In this document: positions 55,113 to 64,000 of the stretch, piece after piece
Numbering within the stretch: the stretch's first letter is position 1
How the letters are laid out: each line of letters opens with the position of its first letter
Assembly: GCA_902523635.1 (NCBI GenBank)
Contig: CABZAE010000001.1
Coordinates: 62,001 to 126,000 of the forward strand
Length of the DNA: 64,000 nucleotides
From: an uncultured Bacteroidota bacterium
GTDB taxonomy: Bacteria; Bacteroidota; Bacteroidia; Flavobacteriales; Flavobacteriaceae
Reading direction: 5' to 3'
The notes under the pieces: model-generated
Databases searched by the model: none
Seen by the model: only the letters and a program-made list of their open reading frames with translations
What the model was told of the DNA's origin: nothing
Position numbers and translations under genes: made by a program

Positions 55113-55143
55113 CTTATTTTTATTTAGAATAATTAAAAATAAG
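55113..55143. promoter_or_regulatory. Inverted repeat upstream of the iron operon promoter (candidate operator)
   Basis: CTTATTTTTA (55113-55122) and TAAAAATAAG (55134-55143) are perfect 10-bp inverted repeats with an 11-base spacer, ending directly at the proposed -33 box. It could bind an iron regulator. It could instead be a weak terminator for the HMG-CoA lyase gene, although no T run follows. Confidence 0.4.
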
Positions 55144-55175
55144 CTTGTTTTTTAGCTCATTGTGTTCTATATTCG
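55144..55175 (+). promoter_or_regulatory. Candidate promoter of the iron-uptake operon
   Basis: CTTG (55144-55147), 20 bp, TATATTCG (55168-55175; one mismatch to TAnnTTTG), 17 bp before the receptor ATG. Confidence 0.45.
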
Positions 55176-55192
55176 TGCAAAATTAAAATAGA

Positions 55193-57415
55193 ATGATTCT
55201 AAATAACAAATATCAATTTTCAAAATATTTATTTTTATTACTTAGCCTTAATATTTTCTCCCAGAGCTTTGAAGGAGTGATTGCAAATGATTCAATAACC
55301 TCATTGGATGAAGTAATCATTAAAGCCAATACTATTTTAGGTAACAAATTTGTTGCAAAAAACAGAACTGGAGCAGCATATTATCTTTCCTCAGAGGAAT
55401 TGTTAAAATTTAATTATTCAGATATAAATAGAGTTTTAAATAAAATTTCCGGAATTAATTTTTATGAAGAGGACGGTTTTGGATTAAGACCCAACATAAG
55501 TATTAGAGGGACATCGCCCGAAAGAAGTTCAAAAATTGCTATTATGGAAGACGGTATCTTAATTTCTCCAGCACCCTATAGCGCCTCATCTGCATATTAT
55601 TTTCCTTCTATTGCTAGAATGAAAGCCGTCGAAGTGTTGAAGGGTAGTAGCCAAATCCAATATGGACCATATACAACAGGTGGTGCAATAAACTTTGTTT
55701 CTACGGAAATTCCAGAATCATTCAAAGGAAAAGTTTCTTCAAGTTACGGCAGTTTTAAAACTGGACAAACACATTTAACTCTGGGTAATAGCTCTAATAA
55801 TTTTGGGTATATGTTTGAATATTTAAATTATAATTCTGATGGTTTTAAAACTCTCGGAAATAATTTAAATACGGGATTTGATATAAATGAAATAACTTCA
55901 AAAATTAGATTTCAACTATTTAAAAAAAGAAAAACAAAACAAAATCTAGAATTAAAATTTCATCATTATGATGAGATATCGAATGAAACTTATTTAGGAC
56001 TCTCTGAAAATGATTTTAAAAAAAATCCTTTTCTAAGGTATCCTGGATCTGAAAAAGATAAAATGGATGCTGAACACATACAATTTCTAGTGACTCATGA
56101 GTTAAATTTCAATGAAAGATTTAAAATTACAACTAATGCATATCACAATGGGTTTAAAAGAAATTGGTATAAATTGGATGACGTTGTTTTTGAAGCAAAC
56201 TCACAAAAAATTTCAAAAGTAATTTCTAATTCTCAAAATTATGCTGGTCACATCTCAATCTTAAAAGGACTATTAGATTCAGAAAATGCTTTAAAAGTTA
56301 AAGCAAATAACAGAGAATATGTTTCAAAAGGAGTTCAAACAAAAATCGATTATCATTGGTATGGAGACAACAACTCCTTTAATGATCTAGAAATTGGTTT
56401 GAGAGTTCATTACGACGAGGAAGACAGGTTTCAATGGGAGGATAAATATTCAATAACTAATGGATCTATGTCATTACATAGTTATGGGGACAAAGGATCT
56501 CAAGGAAATAGAATAAGCTCGGCAAATTCTTTTGCCTCCTACATAATGTACAAATATAAAATCAAAGGATTTACAGTTTCACCTGGTTTAAGATATGAAT
56601 CAATAACATTGGCAAGAGATGATTTTGGAAAAAATAATCCATCAAGAAATATTAATGACCTTTCTTCTAGAGAAAACAAAGTATCTGTATTCATACCTGG
56701 GATTGGGGTTAATTATACCATAAATAATAAATTTTCGATATTTGGAGGAATACATAAAGGATATTCACCTCCAGGCAGTTCTGTGGGTCAAAAATCTGAG
56801 GAGAGTTTGAATTTAGAATTAGGAGGGCGATTTTCGATAAATAGGGTAAATGCTGAAATTATAGCATATCAAAACGATTACAGTAATTTACTAGGAAATG
56901 ATCTTGCAGCAACAGGTGGTTTTGGAGAGCTTGATCCATTTAATGCAGGAAAAGCCTTGGTTAATGGATTAGAAATATTACTGACATCTGATTTTGTTGA
57001 TAATAAAAATATTTCTGTTCCCTTTTCATTTACATATACTCTTACTAATTCTAAATTCTTAACTGATTTTGGAAGTACTCAAGATATTTGGGGAGAAGTA
57101 AGTTATGGTGATAGAATTCCATACATTCCGCAACATCAATTGAATTCAAATATTGGTTTCAAAACAAATAAATTTGAAATTAATTTTAATGGAAATTATA
57201 ATGGAAAATTCTCAACTAAAGCTGATGGTTCAATTGAAATTCCTTCATATTTTATTTTTGATATTTCTTTTAAATATAAAGTTCGACCAGGGATAACTTA
57301 CACATCTAAAATAATTAATCTATTTGATAAAAAATATGCTGTTTCGAGAGCTCCTGCTGGATTAAGACCGGGACATCCATTTGGAATTTATACTGGTTTA
57401 CTATACAAATTTTAA
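55193..57415 (+). CDS. TonB-dependent outer-membrane receptor, FecA-like (iron chelate)
   Basis: A 740-residue receptor with signal peptide (about 1-24, NIFSQS). SLDEVIIKANT resembles a TonB box. A plug domain (about 60-180) has NISIRGTSPERSSKIAIMEDG and EVLKGSSQIQYGPYTTGGAI. The 22-strand barrel ends GIYTGLLYKF with a C-terminal Phe. The plug and barrel recall FecA and related ferric citrate/siderophore receptors; the ferric ABC transporter encoded directly downstream supports iron. The ligand (citrate, siderophore or other) is unknown. It lacks the SusC beta domain, so it is a classic TonB receptor. Confidence 0.92.
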   Translation: MILNNKYQFSKYLFLLLSLNIFSQSFEGVIANDSITSLDEVIIKANTILGNKFVAKNRTGAAYYLSSEELLKFNYSDINRVLNKISGINFYEEDGFGLRPNISIRGTSPERSSKIAIMEDGILISPAPYSASSAYYFPSIARMKAVEVLKGSSQIQYGPYTTGGAINFVSTEIPESFKGKVSSSYGSFKTGQTHLTLGNSSNNFGYMFEYLNYNSDGFKTLGNNLNTGFDINEITSKIRFQLFKKRKTKQNLELKFHHYDEISNETYLGLSENDFKKNPFLRYPGSEKDKMDAEHIQFLVTHELNFNERFKITTNAYHNGFKRNWYKLDDVVFEANSQKISKVISNSQNYAGHISILKGLLDSENALKVKANNREYVSKGVQTKIDYHWYGDNNSFNDLEIGLRVHYDEEDRFQWEDKYSITNGSMSLHSYGDKGSQGNRISSANSFASYIMYKYKIKGFTVSPGLRYESITLARDDFGKNNPSRNINDLSSRENKVSVFIPGIGVNYTINNKFSIFGGIHKGYSPPGSSVGQKSEESLNLELGGRFSINRVNAEIIAYQNDYSNLLGNDLAATGGFGELDPFNAGKALVNGLEILLTSDFVDNKNISVPFSFTYTLTNSKFLTDFGSTQDIWGEVSYGDRIPYIPQHQLNSNIGFKTNKFEINFNGNYNGKFSTKADGSIEIPSYFIFDISFKYKVRPGITYTSKIINLFDKKYAVSRAPAGLRPGHPFGIYTGLLYKF

Positions 57416-57466
57416 AAAATTAATTGTTTTATCTATCTTTCAGTTTAGAATTAATCTAAATAATAA

Positions 57467-58486
57467 ATGAAAAATATATACATAATCTTAATTTTTACTT
57501 TGCTGATAGGATGTGAAAATGCTGAAAAAAAGTCACAAGAGGTGAATTTATACAGTCAGAGACACTATAAGGTTGATGAAAAGCAATATGAAAATTTTAC
57601 TAACAAAACAGGCATAAAAGTAAACTACATCAAAGCGAATGCTGATGAGCTACTGGAAAGATTAAAAAATGAGGGAGAAAATAGTCCTGCAGATCTTTTT
57701 GTTTCAGTTGACGCTGGTAAATTACAAAAAGGTGCTGATCTTGGTCTATTTCAAAAAGTTTCAAGCTCTGTTATTAAAAATAATGTTTCTAAAGATTTGC
57801 AAGATAAAAATGGATATTGGATTCCTATAACATACAGGGCCAGAGTCTTAGTTTACAGTAATGAAAGAGTAAACAAAGAAGATCTTTCCACATATGAGGA
57901 TTTGTCAAATGAAAAATGGAAGGGAAGAATACTTGTAAGATCCTCATCAAATGCATACAATCAAGCACTTATGTCATCGATTGTTGCAAACTTGGGAGGT
58001 GATGTCGCATCTGATTGGTCTGAGGCATTGGTTCAAAATTTCGCGAGAGATCCCAAAGGAAATGATCGCGATCAAGTAAAAGCCATAGCTGCTGGACAGG
58101 GCGATGTGGCTATTGTGAATTCTTACTATATCGGGTTATTACTTTCATCTCAAAAGGAAGAAGAATTAAATGCTGGAAGATCAGTATCTGTATTTTTTCC
58201 AAACCAGGGGGATAGGGGAAGTCATATAAATATTTCAGGACTAGCTCTTGCAAAAAATTCTCCAAATAAAGAAAATGCCATCAAATTAATGGAATTCTTG
58301 ACTAGTGAGGAAGCTCAAATGACTTATGTTAATAATAGTTATGAATATGCTGCTAATCCTAATGTTAAACCTTCTAAAATTGTTCAAGGTTGGGGAGAAT
58401 TCAAAAGGGATAACCTAGACCTTAATAAATTGGGAGAATTTAGGGATGAAGCTTTGAAAATTTTTGATAGTACAGGTTGGAAATAA
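57467..58486 (+). CDS. Ferric iron ABC transporter substrate-binding lipoprotein (FutA/FbpA-like)
   Basis: A 339-residue periplasmic iron-binding protein, anchored by lipobox Cys16 (LLIGC). The mature start VNLYSQRHYKVDEKQYENFT closely follows the FutA-type pattern, where the His-Tyr pair contributes to iron binding. Further tyrosine ligands are probable in NSYYIGLLL. It hands Fe3+ to the downstream permease. It lies 51 bp after the receptor and overlaps the permease by 10 bp. Confidence 0.93.
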   Translation: MKNIYIILIFTLLIGCENAEKKSQEVNLYSQRHYKVDEKQYENFTNKTGIKVNYIKANADELLERLKNEGENSPADLFVSVDAGKLQKGADLGLFQKVSSSVIKNNVSKDLQDKNGYWIPITYRARVLVYSNERVNKEDLSTYEDLSNEKWKGRILVRSSSNAYNQALMSSIVANLGGDVASDWSEALVQNFARDPKGNDRDQVKAIAAGQGDVAIVNSYYIGLLLSSQKEEELNAGRSVSVFFPNQGDRGSHINISGLALAKNSPNKENAIKLMEFLTSEEAQMTYVNNSYEYAANPNVKPSKIVQGWGEFKRDNLDLNKLGEFRDEALKIFDSTGWK

Positions 58487-60090
58487 AAAAAATACTTTTT
58501 TCAAACAACAAACGTTGGATTATTGGAAGTTTTATTTTAGCCTTTTTGGTTTTACTTCCAATTTTGACACTCTTCGTAAGACTACCCAGTTTAGAAAATA
58601 CTACATTCAAGTATCTATGGGATACTCTTTTAATTGACTACACGATAAGTACATTCTACTTGTTAATCATTACGTGCTTTTTTTCTTTACTGTTTGCTGT
58701 TCTACCTGCATGGATTATAAGTAATTATCAATTTGCTGGTAGAAAATTTTTTGATATTGTGTTATATCTTCCTCTTGCAATCCCAACTTACATCATGGCT
58801 TTTACATATGCTGACATTTTGAGTTTCACAGGTCCTTTACAAGTTTTCTTTAGAAAAAATTTTCATTCAATTTCCGATTTTGTCAACCATGACTACATGC
58901 AAGTTGAAATACTAGGATTACTAATGGGACTTGCATTATATCCTTATGTATATTCAGTTTGTAGGGTATCATTTAGTCTAATCGGTTCGAATTACATAAA
59001 CCTTTCAAAAAATTTAGGTTTATCAATGACAAAAACTTTTTTTAAAGTCATACTTCCTCTTTCTTCTCCAGCAATAATTTCAGGATTATTTTTGGTCATT
59101 ATGGAGGTTTTAAATGAATATGGAGCAGTTAAATATTTCGGAGTAAATACTTACACTTCTGGGATATTTAGAGCTTATGGATCGATGGGGGATGTAGGCG
59201 CAGCCATTCAATTGTCTGTTTTGTTACTTTTTGTTGTATTACTATTTATGTATGTAGAAAAAAAATATCACTCAAGATTTAAATTTTACTATAGTTCAAA
59301 CTCAAAAATTCAAAAACTTTCAATTTTAGAAAAAAAGAATTATTTATTATCTATTGTTATTTGTTTCATTCCGTTCTTACTTGGTTTTTTAATACCATTT
59401 TTATTTATTGTCAGCAACATTTTTTTGACTTATAATCAAATAGATTTTTTGGATTTAATTGAACTTACCCTTAACTCAGTATCAGTTTCAACACTCGCAT
59501 CTGTAATAGTTGTTTTGGTTGTTTTATTTTTTCTTATGGTAGAAAAATTTACGAAATCCAGTTTTAACAGATATACAAGTGAAGTTATATCACTTGGATA
59601 TGCTGTCCCTGGTGCTGTGATTGGTCTTGGTCTAATAATTTTATTTACGACCATAGATAGATCTCAAAGTTCGATTGTTTTTTATGGATCTTTTTTTGTT
59701 TTGATTTATGCTTATGTTGTTCGATTTTTGGCAGTAGGAAAATCACCTATCAAGTCGAGTTTAGAAAAGCATCCTGAGTCTTATGATGAAACTGCAAAAA
59801 ATTTAGGTTTAGGTCCATTTAATCTTTTAAAAAAAATCCATATTCCCATAAATAAGTTTGCAATTCTAACAGCACTAATAGTTACTTTTATAGATCTTTT
59901 GAAAGAACTTCCAATTACATTAATCTTAAGACCATTTAACTTTGATACGTTAGCTACACAAACATATGAGTTTGCAATTGAAGAAATGATTCCCATGTCA
60001 GCAGCATATTCATTCATTATAATTGTTATTGGAAGTTTTTTATTGATAATTTTGAAAAATTCAATTAATAAACAAATCAATGTATCTTGA
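58477..60090 (+). CDS. Ferric iron ABC transporter permease (FbpB-like, double domain), TTG start
   Basis: A 537-residue protein with about 12 membrane helices in two homologous permease halves. Each half carries an EAA loop contacting the ATPase: SKNLGLSMTKTFFKVILPLSSPAI in the first and AKNLGLGPFNLLKKIHIPINKFA in the second. Such fused permeases are standard for Fe3+ transporters (FbpB/SfuB). It starts at TTG 58477 within the previous gene, implying translational coupling. The ATPase gene overlaps its end by 11 bp. Confidence 0.93.
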   Translation: MEIKKILFSNNKRWIIGSFILAFLVLLPILTLFVRLPSLENTTFKYLWDTLLIDYTISTFYLLIITCFFSLLFAVLPAWIISNYQFAGRKFFDIVLYLPLAIPTYIMAFTYADILSFTGPLQVFFRKNFHSISDFVNHDYMQVEILGLLMGLALYPYVYSVCRVSFSLIGSNYINLSKNLGLSMTKTFFKVILPLSSPAIISGLFLVIMEVLNEYGAVKYFGVNTYTSGIFRAYGSMGDVGAAIQLSVLLLFVVLLFMYVEKKYHSRFKFYYSSNSKIQKLSILEKKNYLLSIVICFIPFLLGFLIPFLFIVSNIFLTYNQIDFLDLIELTLNSVSVSTLASVIVVLVVLFFLMVEKFTKSSFNRYTSEVISLGYAVPGAVIGLGLIILFTTIDRSQSSIVFYGSFFVLIYAYVVRFLAVGKSPIKSSLEKHPESYDETAKNLGLGPFNLLKKIHIPINKFAILTALIVTFIDLLKELPITLILRPFNFDTLATQTYEFAIEEMIPMSAAYSFIIIVIGSFLLIILKNSINKQINVS

Positions 60091-61042
60091 GGTCAAAGGA
60101 TTAGCCAAATCGTACAAAAAAGATAAACCAATTATTAAAAAGTTGGATTTTTCGGTTAATCGCGGTGAAATCATATCATTTCTGGGTGAAAGTGGAAGTG
60201 GAAAAACAACATTTCTTAAATGTATTTCCGGTTTGGAAAATATTGATTCAGGTATAATAAAATTAAATGGAGAAATATTAAATGATGAAAATATTTTTGT
60301 GATGCCACAGAATAGAAAAATTGGGTTTGTATTTCAAGATTATCCGTTATTCCCTCACCTCACTCTAAAAGAAAATATTGTTTTCAACTTAGAAAATAAA
60401 TATTTTAAATATTATAAAAATATGATTGAATTATCAGGTTTAGATCAACTTGAAAATAGATATCCACATCAACTATCGGGTGGAGAACAGCAAAGAGCTT
60501 GTATTGCTCGTGCACTAATCAGAAAACCTGATTTACTGTTACTTGATGAACCGTTTAGTAATTTAGATTCCAATATCAAATTTTCTATAAGAGATGAGAT
60601 TTATAAAATAATTAAGGAAACTAAAACGACAACCATACTAGTAACCCATGATATTAATGATTCGATGAATATTGCAGATAAAATTTTAATTTTCAAAGCA
60701 GGTGTTTTGCAACAATACGACAATCCTCACAACATGTATTGTGAACCTATCAATTGTTATTGTGCCAAGATTTTAGGTGATCTCAACCAGATAGAAATTG
60801 ACAATAAAATATATTACATAAGACCAGAAAAGCTTCAAATTGTTAAAAATTCAGACATAAAATTGGTAGTTGAAAAATGTTTCTTTCAAGGAAAGGAATA
60901 TAAGATTCAAGGTACGTTTAAGAAAAATAGATGGTTTTTATTTTCACCACATTCAGTTGAGATAAACTCTGAAATTTCAATAAAATTCAAAAAAACAGAT
61001 CTAATTTATTTTGATAATTTGTGTAGTAACTATTTTGATTAA
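60080..61042 (+). CDS. Ferric iron ABC transporter ATP-binding protein (FbpC-like)
   Basis: A 320-residue ATPase energising the iron permease. Walker A is GESGSGKT, Q-loop VFQDYPLF, signature LSGGEQQR, Walker B LLLLDEPFSNLD and H-loop LVTHDINDS. After about residue 235 there is a C-terminal beta (TOBE/MOP-like) regulatory region containing YYIRPEKLQIV, as in FbpC/PotA-type ATPases. It is the last gene of the receptor-binding protein-permease-ATPase operon, overlapping the permease by 11 bp. Confidence 0.94.
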   Translation: MYLEVKGLAKSYKKDKPIIKKLDFSVNRGEIISFLGESGSGKTTFLKCISGLENIDSGIIKLNGEILNDENIFVMPQNRKIGFVFQDYPLFPHLTLKENIVFNLENKYFKYYKNMIELSGLDQLENRYPHQLSGGEQQRACIARALIRKPDLLLLDEPFSNLDSNIKFSIRDEIYKIIKETKTTTILVTHDINDSMNIADKILIFKAGVLQQYDNPHNMYCEPINCYCAKILGDLNQIEIDNKIYYIRPEKLQIVKNSDIKLVVEKCFFQGKEYKIQGTFKKNRWFLFSPHSVEINSEISIKFKKTDLIYFDNLCSNYFD

Positions 61043-61112
61043 AATAAAGTATGTAAAATTTAAATTCATTCTAAACAAACTTTAATATACATTTATCAAA
61101 AATTTAAAAGAA

Positions 61113-61355
61113 ATGAATATAAGAACAAGTAATACATGCTTTAATTGTGAAAACTTATCAAATGATTTGCTTTGTTTAGAGCATAAAACCAAAGTAGATG
61201 TCTTTAATGTCTGCGATGATCATACCTATAAGAATTTCTTTTCAAAAGATTCAAATTGTGGAAATTGTATGTCTTTTAACACAGAATCTTGTAAACACCC
61301 AAGTTCTGCCACACCAGGTATGCTTTGCATTGAGTGGAAACCATCAATACAATAA
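61113..61355 (+). CDS. Small Cys-rich protein with two CCCH-type metal-site-like motifs
   Basis: An 80-residue protein with eight Cys. The first half has CFNCENLSNDLLCLEH (Cx2Cx8Cx2H) and the second CGNCMSFNTESCKH (Cx2Cx7CxH). A further Cys-Asp-Asp-His and a Cys in GMLCIEW lie after each half. The repeated pattern suggests two zinc or iron sites in a rubredoxin- or ribbon-like fold. It has no signal peptide. I recognise no named family. It stands alone between the iron operon (70 bp upstream) and guaB. Confidence 0.75.
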   Translation: MNIRTSNTCFNCENLSNDLLCLEHKTKVDVFNVCDDHTYKNFFSKDSNCGNCMSFNTESCKHPSSATPGMLCIEWKPSIQ

Positions 61356-61370
61356 TTTTGTTTGAGTTAA

Positions 61371-62900
<1,530 letters not shown>

Positions 62901-62910
62901 ACATTATATT

Positions 62911-63765
62911 TTGAAATTTAAGCGCTTCATAGTTTATCTTATTGTTTTTTTAATTTCAAGTTGTAATTTATTTGAAAATAAACCAGTACGCGCAATCGCA
63001 AAGTATAAATCAAATTATCTTTTTTTTGAGGATATTAAAAAATACATACCAAAAAATTTATCTGAAAAAGAAAGTTTAGTTTTGATCGAAAACGAGATAG
63101 CGAAGTGGGCAAAAAATCACATTTTGATTGAACAGGCCAATATAAATCTTGATAATGAAAAGAAAAATCAATTGTTGGTGATGGCAAAAGAATACAGTGA
63201 CGAATTATTTTCATTTCACTACAAAGAAAAAATTGTTAAATCTTTAATGGATACAGTTGTCAATCAAAATAGTATTGATGAATATTACAAACAAAATAAA
63301 ATTAACTATAAATTAAACGAGGATATAGTTAAGGCTAGATTTATTAAAATTTCAAATGAAAACTTTGAAATCCCAAATATTCGTAACAGATTTAGAAGGT
63401 TTAACAAATCAGATATTTCTTTTTTAGATTCCATATCACTACAATTCTCATCATATTCATTTAATGATTCAATATGGATTAACAAAGATGTTTTTTTTTC
63501 AAAATTCCCCGAAGTTAGAGATTATGTGAAAAATAATATTGTAAAAAAAAATTTATTTTACCAACTTGAAGACTCTTTGGAACTATATTTGATAAAAGTT
63601 AGTGAATCTGCTTTGAGAAATAACATCGCTCCCATAGATTATTTAGAGCCGACACTCAGACAGATTTTAGTAAATAAAAGAAAACTTGAATTCATAAGAA
63701 ATTTCGAAAATGAATTATACATCGACGCTATTCAAACTAAAGAACTTGAAATTTATGAGCAGTAA
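62911..63765 (+). CDS. SurA-like lipoprotein lacking a recognisable PPIase domain (TTG start)
   Basis: A 284-residue protein starting at TTG 62911, with lipobox Cys18 (LISSC). The remainder resembles a SurA/PpiC-type chaperone: KSNYLFFEDIKKYIPKNLS and a helical region including EIAKWAKNHILIEQANINLD, then SIDEYYKQN. The middle (about 140-240) lacks the conserved residues of a parvulin prolyl isomerase, and the C-terminal helix LRQILVNKRKLEFIRNFENEL is chaperone-like. It likely helps fold outer-membrane proteins. It overlaps the downstream SurA gene by 11 bp. Confidence 0.72.
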   Translation: MKFKRFIVYLIVFLISSCNLFENKPVRAIAKYKSNYLFFEDIKKYIPKNLSEKESLVLIENEIAKWAKNHILIEQANINLDNEKKNQLLVMAKEYSDELFSFHYKEKIVKSLMDTVVNQNSIDEYYKQNKINYKLNEDIVKARFIKISNENFEIPNIRNRFRRFNKSDISFLDSISLQFSSYSFNDSIWINKDVFFSKFPEVRDYVKNNIVKKNLFYQLEDSLELYLIKVSESALRNNIAPIDYLEPTLRQILVNKRKLEFIRNFENELYIDAIQTKELEIYEQ

Positions 63766-64000
63766 CAATTTTAATATTGTTTTCTCTGTGATTATTTGTT
63801 TACTCTGTCAATCAGTGTTTTATGCTCAGGTTTCAAAATCCATCAAAATTGATGGAGTAGCTGCTGTTGTTGGAGATTATGTAATTCTTGAATCCGATGT
63901 GGATAAAACTTTGATTGACTTACAGTCTCAAGGAGTTTCGACAGAAAATATTGGAAGATGTAGTTTATTAGGAAAGTTGATGGAAGATAAATTATATGCT
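63755..64000 (+). CDS. Peptidylprolyl isomerase SurA-like, N-terminal part
   Basis: The reading frame from ATG 63755 stays open to the window end (82 codons). It begins with a signal peptide (MSSNNFNIVFSVIICLLCQS, cut near FYAQ). IKIDGVAAVVGDYVILESDV follows, the standard start of mature SurA proteins, then DLQSQG and LLGKLMEDKLYA. The parvulin domains would lie outside the window. It works in the periplasm as an outer-membrane protein chaperone. It overlaps the preceding SurA-like lipoprotein by 11 bp. Confidence 0.88.
   Translation, partial: MSSNNFNIVFSVIICLLCQSVFYAQVSKSIKIDGVAAVVGDYVILESDVDKTLIDLQSQGVSTENIGRCSLLGKLMEDKLYA

Overview
The window is a low-GC stretch of a marine-type Bacteroidota chromosome, most likely family Flavobacteriaceae. 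The signs are SusC/SusD outer-membrane pairs, Bacteroidota-type promoters (TAnnTTTG -7 boxes, sometimes with a TTTG-like -33 box), almost no Shine-Dalgarno sequences, a fused SecDF, archaeal-type ProS, DUF4293 and DUF1599 proteins, a bacillithiol deacetylase and a tmRNA tag ending in YALAA. No species can be named from the sequence alone. Genes are tightly packed, with many 1-11 bp overlaps and several non-ATG starts.

Bases 1-20,250 are accessory and catabolic. They hold the end of one SusD gene, a complete SusC/SusD pair and two formylglycine sulfatases, which together look like part of a locus for using a sulfated polysaccharide. A TetR regulator follows, then a DUF2892 / DUF4440 / VWA / AAA-ATPase operon, a TPR protein, an azurin, an isovaleryl-CoA-dehydrogenase-like enzyme with a GH18 chitinase, and a tandem DUF1080 protein with a Tat-exported Gfo/Idh/MocA oxidoreductase.

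Bases 20,340-50,200 are mainly housekeeping: tmRNA, kdsA, ftsE, asnB, gyrB-mdh-secDF, the folE-cysS-yidD-lgt cluster behind an outer-membrane protein pair, proS, tRNA-Glu, rpsT, rho, truA, an ABC exporter, cdaA (c-di-AMP synthesis), folP, then DUF1599-permease-tpiA-clpS-gpx-transsulfuration enzyme-bshB1 and tRNA-His.

Bases 50,230-64,000 contain a small membrane ORF, a putative HExxH lipoprotein peptidase, an M28 peptidase, a DUF3050 protein, a LysE exporter, HMG-CoA lyase, a complete iron-uptake operon (TonB receptor plus ferric ABC transporter), a Cys-rich small protein, guaB behind a perfect leader hairpin, and the start of a SurA-type periplasmic chaperone pair running off the window.

I see no CRISPR array, insertion sequence, prophage or recognisable defence system. 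The most interesting observations are small-scale: a probable ATT start codon in the DUF1599 gene supported by the protein's internal duplication, two divergent genes that both seem to start at TTG with crossed promoters, a perfect hairpin filling the guaB leader, an inverted repeat just upstream of the iron operon promoter, and an unfamiliar HExxH lipoprotein.
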